A program made the translations under genes and the position numbers. DNA of 64,000 nucleotides from Calliopum simillimum (taxonomy: Eukaryota; Arthropoda; Insecta; Diptera; Lauxaniidae): contig OX638368.1 in the NCBI GenBank assembly GCA_951812925.1, forward strand, positions 14,125,287 through 14,189,286, read 5' to 3'. Positions 48,045 through 59,604 of the stretch are shown piece after piece; position 1 is the stretch's first letter; each line of letters opens with the position of its first letter. The notes below the pieces were generated by a model, which was not told where the DNA came from, searched no databases, and saw only the letters and a list, made by a program, of their open reading frames with translations.

Positions 48045-48460
48045 AAAAATGTCGGGGTAGCCACTTGGTTTACTAATGAAAGAAAAAATTTATATTTTGA
48101 TACTAAAATGCTTAGATAAATTTTTAAAGATCCAACATAAATTTTTAGGGTTGCCACCAGTTCATTTTCCAAAATTTTGCTCAAATTATAATTTTCGTGA
48201 CTTAATTCAAATTTTTGATTTCAAAAACGCTGAAATAATATTTTTAAAAATTAAAAAAAAAAGCTTTCAGGGTTGCCACCTGTTTTTTTCTTTGAAAATT
48301 TTGCCTAAGCAACATGTTTAAAAAAAATCTTAAAGTTTATTCCTAAAAAAAAAAATTGTACAATATTTTTCAGGTTTGCCACCTGTTTCTTTTTTTAACT
48401 TTGCTTATATCATGTATTTTAAAAAAAATTGAATTAAAATTTTTGATCCCGATTGATTAA
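48045..48460. repeat. Degenerate tandem array of about 105 bp units (GGTTGCCACCTGTTT)
   Basis: Four diverged units each start with a GGGTTGCCACCTGTT-like line (about 48052, 48153, 48268 and 48372) followed by AAAATTTTGC and an A/T-rich body. Overlapping open frames of 81-97 codons are products of the repeat. Confidence 0.65.
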
Positions 48461-49999
48461 TGGATAATAGTACTAAGTAATTTTTATCTTTATACAATAC
48501 CTGTATTGCCGGCATAAGTCATTACTATAGTTCTGAAGTTAAATAGCAGAAGGGTTTCTTTTCATGAAAAATACGCAAGTTTTTCTGTCAGTGAAGATGC
48601 ATTAAAATAACAATTTTTTCTATTAATCTCAGTGATACAGTATTTTGTTACTGACATTGAAAAACATGCAAGAAAAATGTAAAAAAAGGATTGTTTTCGA
48701 TGTGCATTTTTCTGACAGGAGCAGCAGTAACCATTTTTTGTTTTCAGTCCAAAAGTTTGACAGTGATATGAGAGATGTAACAAATGGCGGTTATATAAAA
48801 AAAAGTGCTGCAACACCAAAAACCAAATATATTAGAAAAATCTAAACATTTTCATTAAGAGTTTTTTATTTCAACTCATAAAATAAACCCTTTAAAAAAT
48901 TTAAAAAGCAACATTTTAAAAAAAGTGTAGGAAATACCGAAAAAAAAAAAATTCGTTAACAACATTTTTTTAAATTTTTTTTCAAAATTATTTTATGAAA
49001 AAATATTTTTTTATTAGATAAAATTTTATTTATTGTTGGCATATCACACAACAGCTATGCAGCATAAAATTAAACTGCAGCAAGTAGTGCAGCATACTTT
49101 AGACAGCAATTTGATATTAAAATGTATTCAACGGCAACAAAAACAGTAATAGTATGATATATACAATTAGTAATACTCAAATTTTGTAGTTCTATGGAAT
49201 ATTTTATGCTGCTACTCAGTAGCTGCAACAAAACACCTACAATTATACGCTTCAACACAATTTCAGCAATAAAACAACAACACTGGCAGCAATAGCTACA
49301 CAGTTAACAACACGACATCTCTGCGCACAACATATAGTCCTTGAAACGTAGTGTGCCACTGCTTAAACCATTGCTGTGTCGTGCGCTTACAGCATAGCAT
49401 ATTTGCATTTTTGTGCAAATGAGCACAACGCATGTTGTCATGCAACACATGAGGTCAAGCTGTAAAGTTTTAAAGTGGAAAAAAGTTAATGAATGTTTAT
49501 GTCAAATAAATTGAAAAGTTTAAATTAAAATTTTATTAAACAAACTTTACAAAAAAAAGGAAAAATAGCTTTCAAGTTGATAGCTTATAAAACGAAATGT
49601 TACTCATACGTCATGTTGCTCGTCATGCTACAGTATGAATAAAATTGATTTTCTTGCGCTGGTCATAATAGTGGTTTTTAGCAGCCAGAAATTAAAATCT
49701 AAAAATCTATGAAAGAGCATTATTTTTAACAGGGTATTATTAAAAGAGTATCTCAAGATGTATCGGTCTTGATATAATGGACCTTGGATTAGCTACAATT
49801 TTAAAATAAACGATCTTTTAAAAGATAGAGATTTTTGTTTTGTGTGAAAATGTTTGGTTTTTTAAAAAAATTGATGTGTAAACTAACCCATCTAAAATTT
49901 GAGCAAGGATAGATGGCTTACAATGAAGTTTTGTTTCAGAATTTTTGAGAAGCAGGCTTAAACAAGAATTTACTTTACAAAATGATTAGAAAAAAAAGG
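48461..49999. other. AT-rich stretch, no gene
   Basis: No recognised coding or RNA feature. One copy of the dispersed motif at 49598-49616. Confidence 0.5.
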
Positions 50000-50425
50000 G
50001 TCAATGATGGCAATAGGTCAAAAATAAGTTTTGGAAACTACTAGAGTCGTCCACGATGCCAATTATGAGTTCTGGGTTCATATTTATGAAAAAAATTATT
50101 TCCACAAATCAATAAGGAATTGTTGAAGGAAAATTTTGAAAATTATCAGAAATGTCACTGAAGACAAATTTTTTAAACTGTCAGGGGTGTCCACTACCTT
50201 TCTTAGGAGTTTTGCTCCCATTTTTCAAAAAAAAATTATTGCACCAACCGAAGGAGAGAGGTTGAAGAAAAATATTAGAAACTGTCGGGGGTTTCCCCGG
50301 CCTCTCTAAGGAGTTTGGGTACCATATATAAAAAAAAATTTACTGCACCAATTGATAGGAAGAGGCAGAAGAAAGATTTTTGAAACTATCTCAGGTATTC
50401 CCGACACCTTTAAGAAGTTTTGTTG
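50000..50425. repeat. Degenerate tandem array of about 115 bp units
   Basis: Four units share a GAAACTGTCAGGGGTGTCC-like line, then CTTTCTAAGGAGTTTTG, then AAAAAAAATTATTGCACCAA. The last unit ends directly before the mariner-like remnant. Confidence 0.65.
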
Positions 50426-50487
50426 GAATAATATTATAGTTCTTATCCCAGCTGCTGTATAAAGATCCTAAGGCTTCTAAGCTTATA

Positions 50488-51009
50488 AAGAGTGTTTTTA
50501 AGCCCGATAGAAATGTAAGCAAGTTGTAAAAAAATAACATAAAAATTTAAATTGTGATGAAAAATTTTTTTTTATTCAGATCGATACATGGCACTATCAT
50601 TTGAAAACGACTTCAGGCATATGAGCACCACTGCTGTTCATGACGAAACGTATTCTGAACGTCTAATTTTGGGCCATTTTTTTAGTACTGTTGGCGATTT
50701 GTCGCGAATAACACGGAAAATGCTGGCCTCCCATGCCTCGATTGTTGCAGGCTTATCGGCATATACTAGTGACTTTGCGAACCCTCACGGGAAATAATCA
50801 AAAGATGTCAAACTGCATGACCTTGGAAGCCAATTGACACGTTCATTTATTGAAATCAACTTAAATTTGGATAATTTCTTAGCGTTGTTTAAGCATGAGT
50901 CTATTTATGATGATTTGCAAGAGTATGCTGATAAATCTTTCATGAACATTTAATTTTTTGTGTTAGTTTTTATAATTTCAAGTTTTATCGGGCTTTAAAA
51001 AACACACTT
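50488..51009 (-). mobile_element. Deleted mariner-like remnant
   Basis: The ends AAGAGTGTTTTTAAGCCCGA (left) and, complemented, AAGTGTGTTTTTTAAAGCCC (right) are inverted repeats with TA outside (50486-50487 and 51010-51011). Only about 522 bp remain. On the minus strand, about 50590-50860 encodes the end of a mariner-type transposase: NWLPRSCSLTSFDYF, a stop where Trp is expected, then AKSLVYADKPATIEAWEASI, then a decayed tail. It resembles the C-terminal part of the 42.1-43.2 kb transposase but belongs to a different subfamily. The plus-strand frame at 50588-50797 is antisense to it and not a gene. Confidence 0.75.
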
Positions 51010-51013
51010 TACA

Positions 51014-51805
51014 TGCTTTTTTTAAAATACCAAATAAGTTTTATAAATCCACTAACGGTTAAGGTAAACATAACTAATTTTCTATTGGATGGCAACATAT
51101 TTCCATAATTTTCTTTTCACTTTTAATAGTTCAAATCAAAATGATATAACTTTTTAATTTATTTTGCACCACTTAAAAGCAAACACAAACCAATTTACTA
51201 CAGCAACCATATACAACAAACGTGAGAGTGTATGTGTCTGCTTAATACTTTCAACAGTTCACTGACCATAACGCCTAAAGATATGCTAGTTATATTTGCA
51301 CAGCTCAGTAGTTCCAAGAAGACATTTACTACATACAAACATTATAAGCTATACAAATACTGCCACACTATTTTATACGCATGTGTGCATGCAATTTTAG
51401 CTAATGCTTAATTTAGTAGTATTTTATATGGCCAGCGGTGAAAAGTTTGTCTGTCGCTTGCAAACTCACTCTCTGTGTTTGATATTTTATTTACCATGAA
51501 ATTTGAAAATTTTTTAAAATTATTCATATGAAATTACATTCTGTGTGTGTGTGCAAATATTAACGTATGTGTGCGTTTTTGTGTATTTTATCGCCAGTTG
51601 ACCGCATCCTGGTTAAAAATTACAAAAAAGTGGGGAAAGGAAAAAATGGGGTAATTTTTTGTTCCAGAAATTTATTTTGCGTACAATTTGATAATAAAAC
51701 TCTATAAAGTTTTTTTTTTTTTCAGCTTACTGTCTCTCTTACCCCTTGCCATTATTACCACTCAAAACTTTAAGCTTTACGCTTCAGCGCATGCATACAT
51801 TAAGT
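51014..51805. other. AT-rich stretch, no gene
   Basis: Left flank of the LTR retrotransposon. A GTGTGTGTGTGC microsatellite near 51543 and a T run near 51715 are the only landmarks. Confidence 0.5.
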
Positions 51806-51809
51806 CATG

Positions 51810-54470
51810 TGTAATGTACATTTTGCCATATTAAAACTCCAGTAGGAGTTCCATTGCTGTTGGAGGATATTGAGTCGAGCGGGAGCCATTGATCTGCTAG
51901 CTTGCAGTCGGGTGGGGTGGGTTTTGACTCTCTACCACTACCAAAGGACCATACATATATTATTATAGACTCCCTAAACAAAAGCGTCATAAAAGAACTG
52001 ACTTAACAAACTAAACTTTACTAAACTAAATGGACTAGATGACCCCAAATTCAAATTAAACCCCATTAAGGCCAAAAGAGCAAAACAAAACAACAACAAA
52101 ATTGATGGCAGTAACTAAAATGGTGATTGTATCTTCAAAACAGGTCAGAAGATACATGGGTCTTTACCCTCCCTACCATGATCCTAAGTCCCGAAACCTT
52201 TTTATAGGATCCCTTTAAAACCTAAATGTATTCTACCCTAATTCATCCCTGAAGGAAAAAAAAATATTAAATTCAATTTGACATATTTCCAAATTTATTC
52301 TTAACAAATTTCAATCCATAATTCACTTAATATAGACCTAAATTTTTGGCTTATTACAAACAAATTAATCCTTATAGCAAATCTTCTTTTACAACCGCTT
52401 ATCTTTGTTATTTAAATCTTAAACAGAAGATCTAAGCCTAAATATATAAAATTTATAGAAATTAGATTACATTTTTTTCTTAACAAATATTTCTAATTAT
52501 CATTTGCGCAAAATTTTCAATTAATTATAAATGGATTTTAAAAGCCTAGCAAGTAGCAAAACTTAAGAAAAAAAAATAATTTGATTAATTCTGATCTCGC
52601 ATCAATAAATGTAATTCCGAAATTCACCTTTTAATTTACTGTAACATTTAGGTTAACAGCATAGACAAAATTGAAACGATAGTGATCAATGTAAGCAAAA
52701 AAGAAATAAAATGCAAACAAAATGAAATACTCAATATTGAAGAGCAAAGAAAAAAAAACTTTACAACTCCATTCCGTTTACATTATTCACCACGGACTTG
52801 AACCGAAATTCTCTTTCAATCAATCACCTTTCAATTTCTAATGTGCTTCTTTAATTTATTAGCTCTGAGAGCGTAAATTACAATCAGGCAAAAAAAGAGT
52901 ACTCACGTATACATGTTGATCAGCAGAGGCCTCCGATGATGGTAATGTACCCGATGAGAAATGTTGCCAGCTGTAAACTTTTGATGTTAAGGAGAATTAT
53001 GTTGCCAATCAATGTTGCTAAGCAATCTTATGGCCAAGAGTCTTAACTTGGCTTAAACCTTAAAATTTTAGTTAACGGACTTTTCATTAATATTTTGTTT
53101 GCAATCAAATTTCATAAAATGCCTTTAGACTTATTTTGAATCTTTAAATTTTTCACTTTTCCAAAATTAATTTTAACTTTTCTTTTTTTTAATATACTTG
53201 CATTTAAAATATTACTTTTACTTCTTTCTTAATTTAATCTTTTTTACTTAAAATTTTTTTTTTCAACTTGCATATCACTTTTAGTCTCTTATATATATAA
53301 CGTTAGTTTTTTTTTTATATGTATATGCAAATTCTTTTCACTGATCTTAACTAAATAATCCGCTATATAGACGAAATTTTTTTTTTTTTTATGTATATAA
53401 TGGAATTTTTTTTTTGCACATTTTTTTTCTATTCGAAATTTAGATCTTATTTAATTAATAATTTTTTTCCACTTTTTCTCTTTAATTCTAACTTTTCTTG
53501 TCTGTTTCCCTAACCTTACTTATATTGGAAATGCACATTTAGGATGATCGACGGATCTTTATTAATCGAATTTTAACTTATCCGCGCGTCTATCAACGAT
53601 AATTAAATTTAATTTTATACTAAATTTTGTGTTTTTTCCTTTTTCTTCCCGACTTCTTCGAATTTTACAAGAAGGTTTTAAAATCTAGCCTTTTCTTTTT
53701 GCACTTTGCTTTATTCACAGTTCCAACTGTACTGATAAAAATACATATATGCTGCAATACTAAATTTTCTGGAGAGCAAGCTTATGCTGGTTATATAGCA
53801 ATCGTCGACTTGAAAAATTTTTATCCCGTTTTGGTTCCACTTGCTCTCCACAAAAAAAAACTGAAACCCAGCAAGAAACTGATAATCGTGCTGACCAGGC
53901 AACAAAGGTAATCCAAATTTATCTCCTCAATCTACCGATGAATCAATATAATTTCTATTAAGACGAATAAGGAGAAATTATTTGGGCACACGATTCTCTA
54001 CAACAAATAACTTACTCAGAATTTATTCCAACATGTGATAGGTATTGTGGTTAATTTTCCTATCATACAGCAAAACAATGAAATTTACTCTCTATTTAAA
54101 CGCTTTTTCTCTGACTTGAGTTATGAAACGATAACCAAAACTTCATATAATGTTTGTTTTACTGATTATTAAAATTTTTAAAAGTTTTATTAACTTCTGA
54201 GCGGGACGTCTGATCTGCTGCACAGGTTGAAGAAAAAGGAAGTTTATAGCCAACTTAAGCAATTTACAACCTAATTCTACAGCCATTTTACAAATCATAT
54301 GTGCATATTTTATTGTACAGTACTAATTGAAAATTCTCTAATCTATACGAATTTTTAATTTATCTCATGAGATAAATACTTTAACTTGATTAATAGTTTG
54401 CCAACTAAAACGTATGGGAACTTCAAAAAAACCTTTTTTTCCTTTTATTCAATAAAATTTGTTCACCACA
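51810..54470 (-). repeat. 3' LTR
   Basis: Plus-strand ends TGTAATG and CACCACA, so on the element's strand it begins TGTGGTG and ends CATTACA, the usual TG/CA termini. Rich in A/T tracts, with long T runs in plus orientation near 53160-53470. The 94- and 64-codon frames near 53627-53911 occur in both LTRs and are probably accidental. Confidence 0.93.
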
Positions 54471-54529
54471 AAACCGGATAATACGCAACTGTCATAGGAA
54501 GTATTAGCAGGAAAACTGAAATGCTTTTT

Positions 54530-57500
54530 TTATTGACGGATATCTTTACCATGATAAGTGCCAAGCAATTTGCCTTGAAGGTCTTCTAAAATATAATAGT
54601 GATTTCCCAGTTTTTCTCTGACTCGAGCTTTTAGAAACATGGGACTTAACTTAGCGTTAAAATTCTTTTTGAAGTCACTTTGCGCAAAATTGCGACGAAA
54701 TACTTCTTGGCCAACGTTGAAGTCTACTTTAGCAGTTCGCAAATTATAGTGTTTGACATTCTGTTCATATGCCTGAGTAATGTTTTTCTTAATGTCATTT
54801 CGTATTATAGCCAGTTGATCATCTCTATTCAAATTACAAGCAGTTTCATCAACAAGGTTCAGGTTTCTCAGAATATTATACGTAGAAGCATGGGTTACCA
54901 TATCGAAACCAAATAATGCATGGTATGGCGAAGTTTTCAAAGATTGGTGTAGGGAGTTTCGTAAAGCACAACTTATTGCAGTTAGGTTTTTATCCCAGTC
55001 TCTTTGGTCTTGTTTTAAATAAGCGCGAATCGCAGCAATTAGCGATCTGTTAACACGTTCAGAAGCGTTGCTTTGGGGCGAATGAACAGCTGTATAAACG
55101 TGTGAAATTCCTAAACTCGTTAAAAGAGCATTAAACTCTTTCGCTCGAAATTGCGCTCCATTATCGCTTATGATAACTTCGGGTACGCCAAAAACGTGAA
55201 ATATTTCTTTCGTTAGAAAATTTTGAATAGCTAGAGACGAAAATTTACGCAATGGACACAACCAATGAAATTTAGTAAAATGGTCTAAAACGATAAGCAA
55301 ACCAATATTACCTTGCTTACTTCTTGGGTATGGTCCTAATATGTCCACATAAAGCCTTTGAAATGGTCTAACAGATTGAGCTTGTTGACCCATTGGTGGT
55401 TTCAAGGGCAAGTTTGGTGCTTTGGTGCTTTTACAAATATCGCATTTTCGAATGTACTCACGTACGTCCTGAACCATTCCTGGCCAGTAAAAGTGACGAC
55501 GAAGAAGATCTAAAGTTTTGTGCATACCTCCATGTGCAGCAATTATTGAGTCATGAGCTCGTGACAACAATTCATTACGCAGCTCTTCAGGTATCCAGAG
55601 TTTCCAAGCATTTTGCTCTTGTTCAGGTTCTCCACTAAAATGTTCTGTACGAAAGTATATGTACTTATCAACGATTTTTATGTCTGGATATTTTTGGGGA
55701 TGAAGATTAATTTTCTCCTTTAATAAATTATAACTTTCGTCCTCAAAATGACCAGAATCTAGATCAATTTCTGGGCCTATATTTTCTATAGCTGAAACCT
55801 CATCACAATATAAGCGCGATAAAGCGTCTGGAACCACATTTTCTCGACCTTTACGATGGCTTACGGTAAACTTAAAAGATTGGAGTTTTAAGACCCATCG
55901 AGCCAATCTACCACTTAAATCGGGTTGTTTCATCAACCAAACCAAACTAGAATGGTCGGTGACTACTTCAAATTCCTGTAATTCCAAATAACAGCGAAAC
56001 TTCTTAATTGCCTCTAGTGCAGCTAAACATTCGCGTTCGGTAACGCTATAATTGCGTTGCGCGGCATTTAATTTTTTTGACATAAATGCAATGGGTTTCT
56101 CGACACCATCGTTGTCTAATTGCACGAGCACTGCACCTATCCCAAAATCGCTGGCATCACAATGCACGAAAAATTTCTTTGAAAAATCTGGATTAGTCAA
56201 AACGGGTGCATTGGTCAATAGAAATTTAATTTTCTCAAATGAAGCTTGAGCTTCCTCTGTCCACAAAAATTTTTTCTTTGTCGATAGAACCTCTGTCATT
56301 GGAGCAGTTACATCGGCAAAATTATTTACAAATCGTCGGTACCAACCCGCTAAACCAAGAAAACCTCTTACTTGTTTTATGGATTTAGGGACTGGCCAAG
56401 ATTTTATAGCACTAACTTTATCAGGATCCGTTGATATCCCTCCATCACCGATTATATATCCGAGATATTTTACACGAGTGACGCAAAATTGACTTTTATT
56501 AACGTTAAGCGTTAAATTTGCTTTTCGAAATTGCTCAGCAATTCGGACTAAGACTGTGATATGAGAATCAAAATCTGAAGAGACTATGCATAGGTCATCT
56601 AAGTAACCAAAGACGCAATTACGTAAATCTGCCGGTATTAACTGATCCATCAGGCGACACATTGTTTGTGGAGCGGTACAAAGACCAAATGGCATTACCA
56701 CAAATTGGTACAATGGTCTTCCTGTGACTTGAAAAGCAGTTAATGGCTTTGATTTCTCTGACAACGCAATTTGCCAGTACGCATCTTTAAGGTCCAATTT
56801 AGTTATAATATTGGCCTTAGGCAATCTTGCAAAAATACCAGTTATTATAGGGAGTGGATAGGCGTCCTTTCTTGTACACTCGTTGAGTTTTCTGGCGTCA
56901 AGACACAACCTTATTTTATTGGGCTTGATGACCATTCTCATCGGCGAACTCCACGCACTATAAGACGGTTCAATAACTCCTAACTTTAGCATTCGGTCTA
57001 TCTCCGTAAACATTAATTTTTCTACGGCAGGAGATACCGGATAGAATCGTTGTTTCACAGGCTTGGATTCTCCTACATCAATTTCATGTTGTATTAGGGA
57101 CGTTCGTCCAAGACCTTGCTGTTCAAAATTTGGAAATAAATTTTTAACAGAATCAAGTTGTTGTTTTTGAAAAATGGTCAAAGGATACGTTAAATTTTCT
57201 TCATCCATGGGAGGTTGTGGAGAGTTGTCAATGCTTGAAATTATATTTGGAGCTAACTTAAACAACTTCCAGAAATCAATACCTAAAATAAGTCTTTGAG
57301 AAATAGAAGGTATAACAAAAAGTTTAATACTTTTAACTTCATGTTTGTACTCTACATCTACTATCAAATACCCTAAAACTTGTTGAATACCACCATCTGC
57401 GGTTTTAACAAAAGTTTTGGTTTTGTGAAAAATTTTAAGATTCGAAAAATTTTCTTTTGCTAAGTCAGCGCCTATGCAACTCACATTAGCACCTGTATCC

Positions 57501-57973
57501 AATAGTCCAAGTTCTTCATAATTTAAAAATTTAACTTTTGCGTAATAACGCATATCTTGATCACTATTAAAAATTGTAGAAACTAATAATTTTTTGGTTT
57601 CTCTAAGAGATTTCCAAAATTTTTTTATTCTTAATGTTGATCTCTTTGGTTTTAACTGAGGTTTAAAATTTGGTGTTTCATTAAAAATTCTATTTTTAAT
57701 TTTCATGTATTCTTTCCATCGCTCATGGTAAGGCTTAATAGGATAAAGTACTTTTTCGGTTAACTTTTCAGGTTCTCGCTTTAGCAATTTAATATTGTGT
57801 TTCAAATTATTATTTAATTCTAATGAGCTAGCCGGTAAAATAGTACTTTTGGATTCTAAACTGTAATTTACATTTATAGGGGAGCCACTCGGGTGTTGGA
57901 GAATGGACCCTTCTTCGTGTTTTCCGAACGTTTTGCGATGCAATGTGCACATTGGGGCTTGTATACATTTTTA
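54530..57973 (-). CDS. pol: Pol polyprotein (protease, RT, RNase H, integrase)
   Basis: 1,140 residues counted from the ATG at 57952; the frame opens about 20 bases further upstream after a TAA near 57973. It lies in the -1 frame relative to gag and overlaps it by about 80-100 bases, so it is most likely made as a Gag-Pol fusion by -1 frameshifting. Domains in order: aspartic protease (DTGA, residues 152-155), reverse transcriptase with LDLKDAYW, MPFGLCTAP and YLDD (450-453), RNase H (Asp 599, Glu 640, Asp 666, Asp 709), integrase zinc finger (His 807, His 811, Cys 837, Cys 840) and integrase core (Asp 870, Asp 930, Glu 965: DD35E spacing). All key residues are present. No chromodomain was recognised. 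No env frame follows: only 59 bases separate the stop from the 3' LTR. Confidence 0.95.
57874..57973 (-). promoter_or_regulatory. Gag-Pol overlap, presumed -1 frameshift window
   Basis: Pol is open in the -1 frame only within this interval, so any shift must take place here. No perfect X-XXY-YYZ heptamer was found by eye. The nearest candidates are the A-rich codon pairs GCA-AAA-CGT and TCG-GAA-AAC. The element therefore uses either a weak site or another route for Pol. Confidence 0.5.
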
Positions 57974-59604
57974 GCTCCGCAGCCATAGCAGAAAATATTT
58001 CGTTTTTCTAAACAATTTTCCCAATTGTGTCCCTCTTCATCACAATTCCAACAACGAAATACATTTTTAATTTGTTGAACAGCTTCAACAGAAAAATCTA
58101 AAGTTTCGCTTTCTGATTCCAATGGAACTGAAATTTCATCAATATCTAATGAAGATATATTACGCCTGGGCATAAAATTATTAACATTTGTTCGTGGTTG
58201 CTGACTTCGACGAAAAACTTCTTCTGATAATAAACCTTCTCGCATCTGACAAAGTTTGCGTAAATGTGATATCGACAGAATGGGTACATAAAGCAATTCA
58301 TGCCGAATATCAGGTCTTAAGTTACGAGTTAAAATTTCTACAAGTTCATTTTCCTCTAAAGCAGTCGAAAGCCTATCAGTTATGGTAGTAACTGCATCAT
58401 AAAACATTTCAAAAGTTTCAGACGATTTTTGTTTTCTATTGCGAAGTTCTTCTCGAAGGTCATAGTCTGATTTGTAATCCTTGTATTGGTGGCGAATAGC
58501 TGCGCAAAAAGTGTTCCAACTCATTACGTCTACTTGCTTGTGAAAGCGCCAAAACCAATCTCTGGCTTTGCCGGTTAGTAGAATATGGAGGTTTCTGCAT
58601 AAAGCATTAAAGTCACCATTAAGGCTACTACGAGTTAACGAGCGAATTCGGTATAAAAATTCCTCAACATTTAATCCGTTGGCTGAGCCATCGAATTTAA
58701 CATTCCAATTCTGAATGACTAATGGAATCTTTTCTACATTAACATTGGAAGAGAAAATTTGTGAACTCTGTTCATGAACGGGTTGTGCTCCAGTTACATG
58801 TTGCGAGTCTCTTGAAGTATAATTATGTGTGGCCGGATTTCCGGTTGCATTTGTAGCAGTATTAGTGTTACTCCTCTGAGTAGAAACATTTGGTTGTATT
58901 TGTAAGTTAGAGAAAAGTCTCTGTATGGCAGATTCAATCATACCAGAAATTCTATTATAATCAACATTTTCAGTTGGTGAAGCTGTTGGTAACGAAACAT
59001 TGCCAGCACTAATAGCGCGATTAATATTTTGATCATTAGAATTAGTACTTTCTCTGGGAGAACTATTTAATTCGATTAACTGAGAAGAGTTGTGGGGATC
59101 ATTATTCTTATTTGATTGTGCACCAAAATTGACAGATTGAGCAGAATCATGGTAAAGTCTTCTCTGAAAACTTCGCGTATTGTGTTGTTTTGGTAAGGTA
59201 CCTGTACCTTTACCTCTTGGTCTACCACGGTTTTGACCACCTCGAGCATTATTTGAATGATAAACATTATATTGAGGCTGTTTATATTCTGTGCCCTGAT
59301 TTTGTTTTTCCTGAATTTCTTTATCCGGATTTTCCCTTTCCTGATTTCCCGATTCCTGAAATCCTACTTCTTCTGTTATTTCCTTATCAAGTGTTTGCAA
59401 TTCAAGTTGATTACATACCTGTTGACATTGAGGGCATTCTGAAGAATCAGCTAACCAATTTCTCAGACACTTTTTATGAAAAATGTGGCTACATTTAGTA
59501 ATAACACATTGTCCTGACAGAGGTTGCAAGCATACTGCACAATCAGCAGCTGCTGAACCAGCGGCCATATCAGTCAAGTTCTCTGTACTTCTACTGACCA
59601 CCAT
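57874..59604 (-). CDS. gag: Gag polyprotein with N-terminal RING-H2 finger
   Basis: 576 residues. The N-terminus (22-60) has the full RING-H2 ligand set: Cys 22, Cys 25, Cys 38, His 40, His 43, Cys 46, Cys 57, Cys 60, with spacing 2-12-1-2-2-10-2. A low-complexity Gln/Asn/Ser-rich section (about 70-290) follows, then a retrotransposon Gag core (about 300-465; NWNVKFDG and GKARDWFWRF). Near the C-terminus are a CCHC knuckle (CWNCDEEGHNWENC) and a second Cys cluster (CYGCG, CAHC). Gag normally forms the cytoplasmic particle and binds the genomic RNA. The start is the first ATG after the leader. The RING is unusual for Gag; an E3 ubiquitin-ligase or protein-binding role is possible but not shown. 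An alternative ATG lies at codon 13 and would keep the finger. Confidence 0.93.
   Translation of the reverse strand: MVVSRSTENLTDMAAGSAAADCAVCLQPLSGQCVITKCSHIFHKKCLRNWLADSSECPQCQQVCNQLELQTLDKEITEEVGFQESGNQERENPDKEIQEKQNQGTEYKQPQYNVYHSNNARGGQNRGRPRGKGTGTLPKQHNTRSFQRRLYHDSAQSVNFGAQSNKNNDPHNSSQLIELNSSPRESTNSNDQNINRAISAGNVSLPTASPTENVDYNRISGMIESAIQRLFSNLQIQPNVSTQRSNTNTATNATGNPATHNYTSRDSQHVTGAQPVHEQSSQIFSSNVNVEKIPLVIQNWNVKFDGSANGLNVEEFLYRIRSLTRSSLNGDFNALCRNLHILLTGKARDWFWRFHKQVDVMSWNTFCAAIRHQYKDYKSDYDLREELRNRKQKSSETFEMFYDAVTTITDRLSTALEENELVEILTRNLRPDIRHELLYVPILSISHLRKLCQMREGLLSEEVFRRSQQPRTNVNNFMPRRNISSLDIDEISVPLESESETLDFSVEAVQQIKNVFRCWNCDEEGHNWENCLEKRNIFCYGCGAKNVYKPQCAHCIAKRSENTKKGPFSNTRVAPL

Noticed and set aside
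50588..50797. 69-codon plus-strand frame as a gene
   Set aside because: It is antisense to a decayed mariner-type transposase C-terminus between TA-flanked inverted repeats.
53627..53911. 94-codon frame inside the LTR (repeated at 62096-62380) as an accessory gene
   Set aside because: It is antisense to the element, present in both LTRs only because they are identical, and shows no recognisable domain.
54471..54529. An env gene in the LTR retrotransposon
   Set aside because: Only 59 bases separate the pol stop from the 3' LTR, and the leader and LTRs hold no suitable frame.
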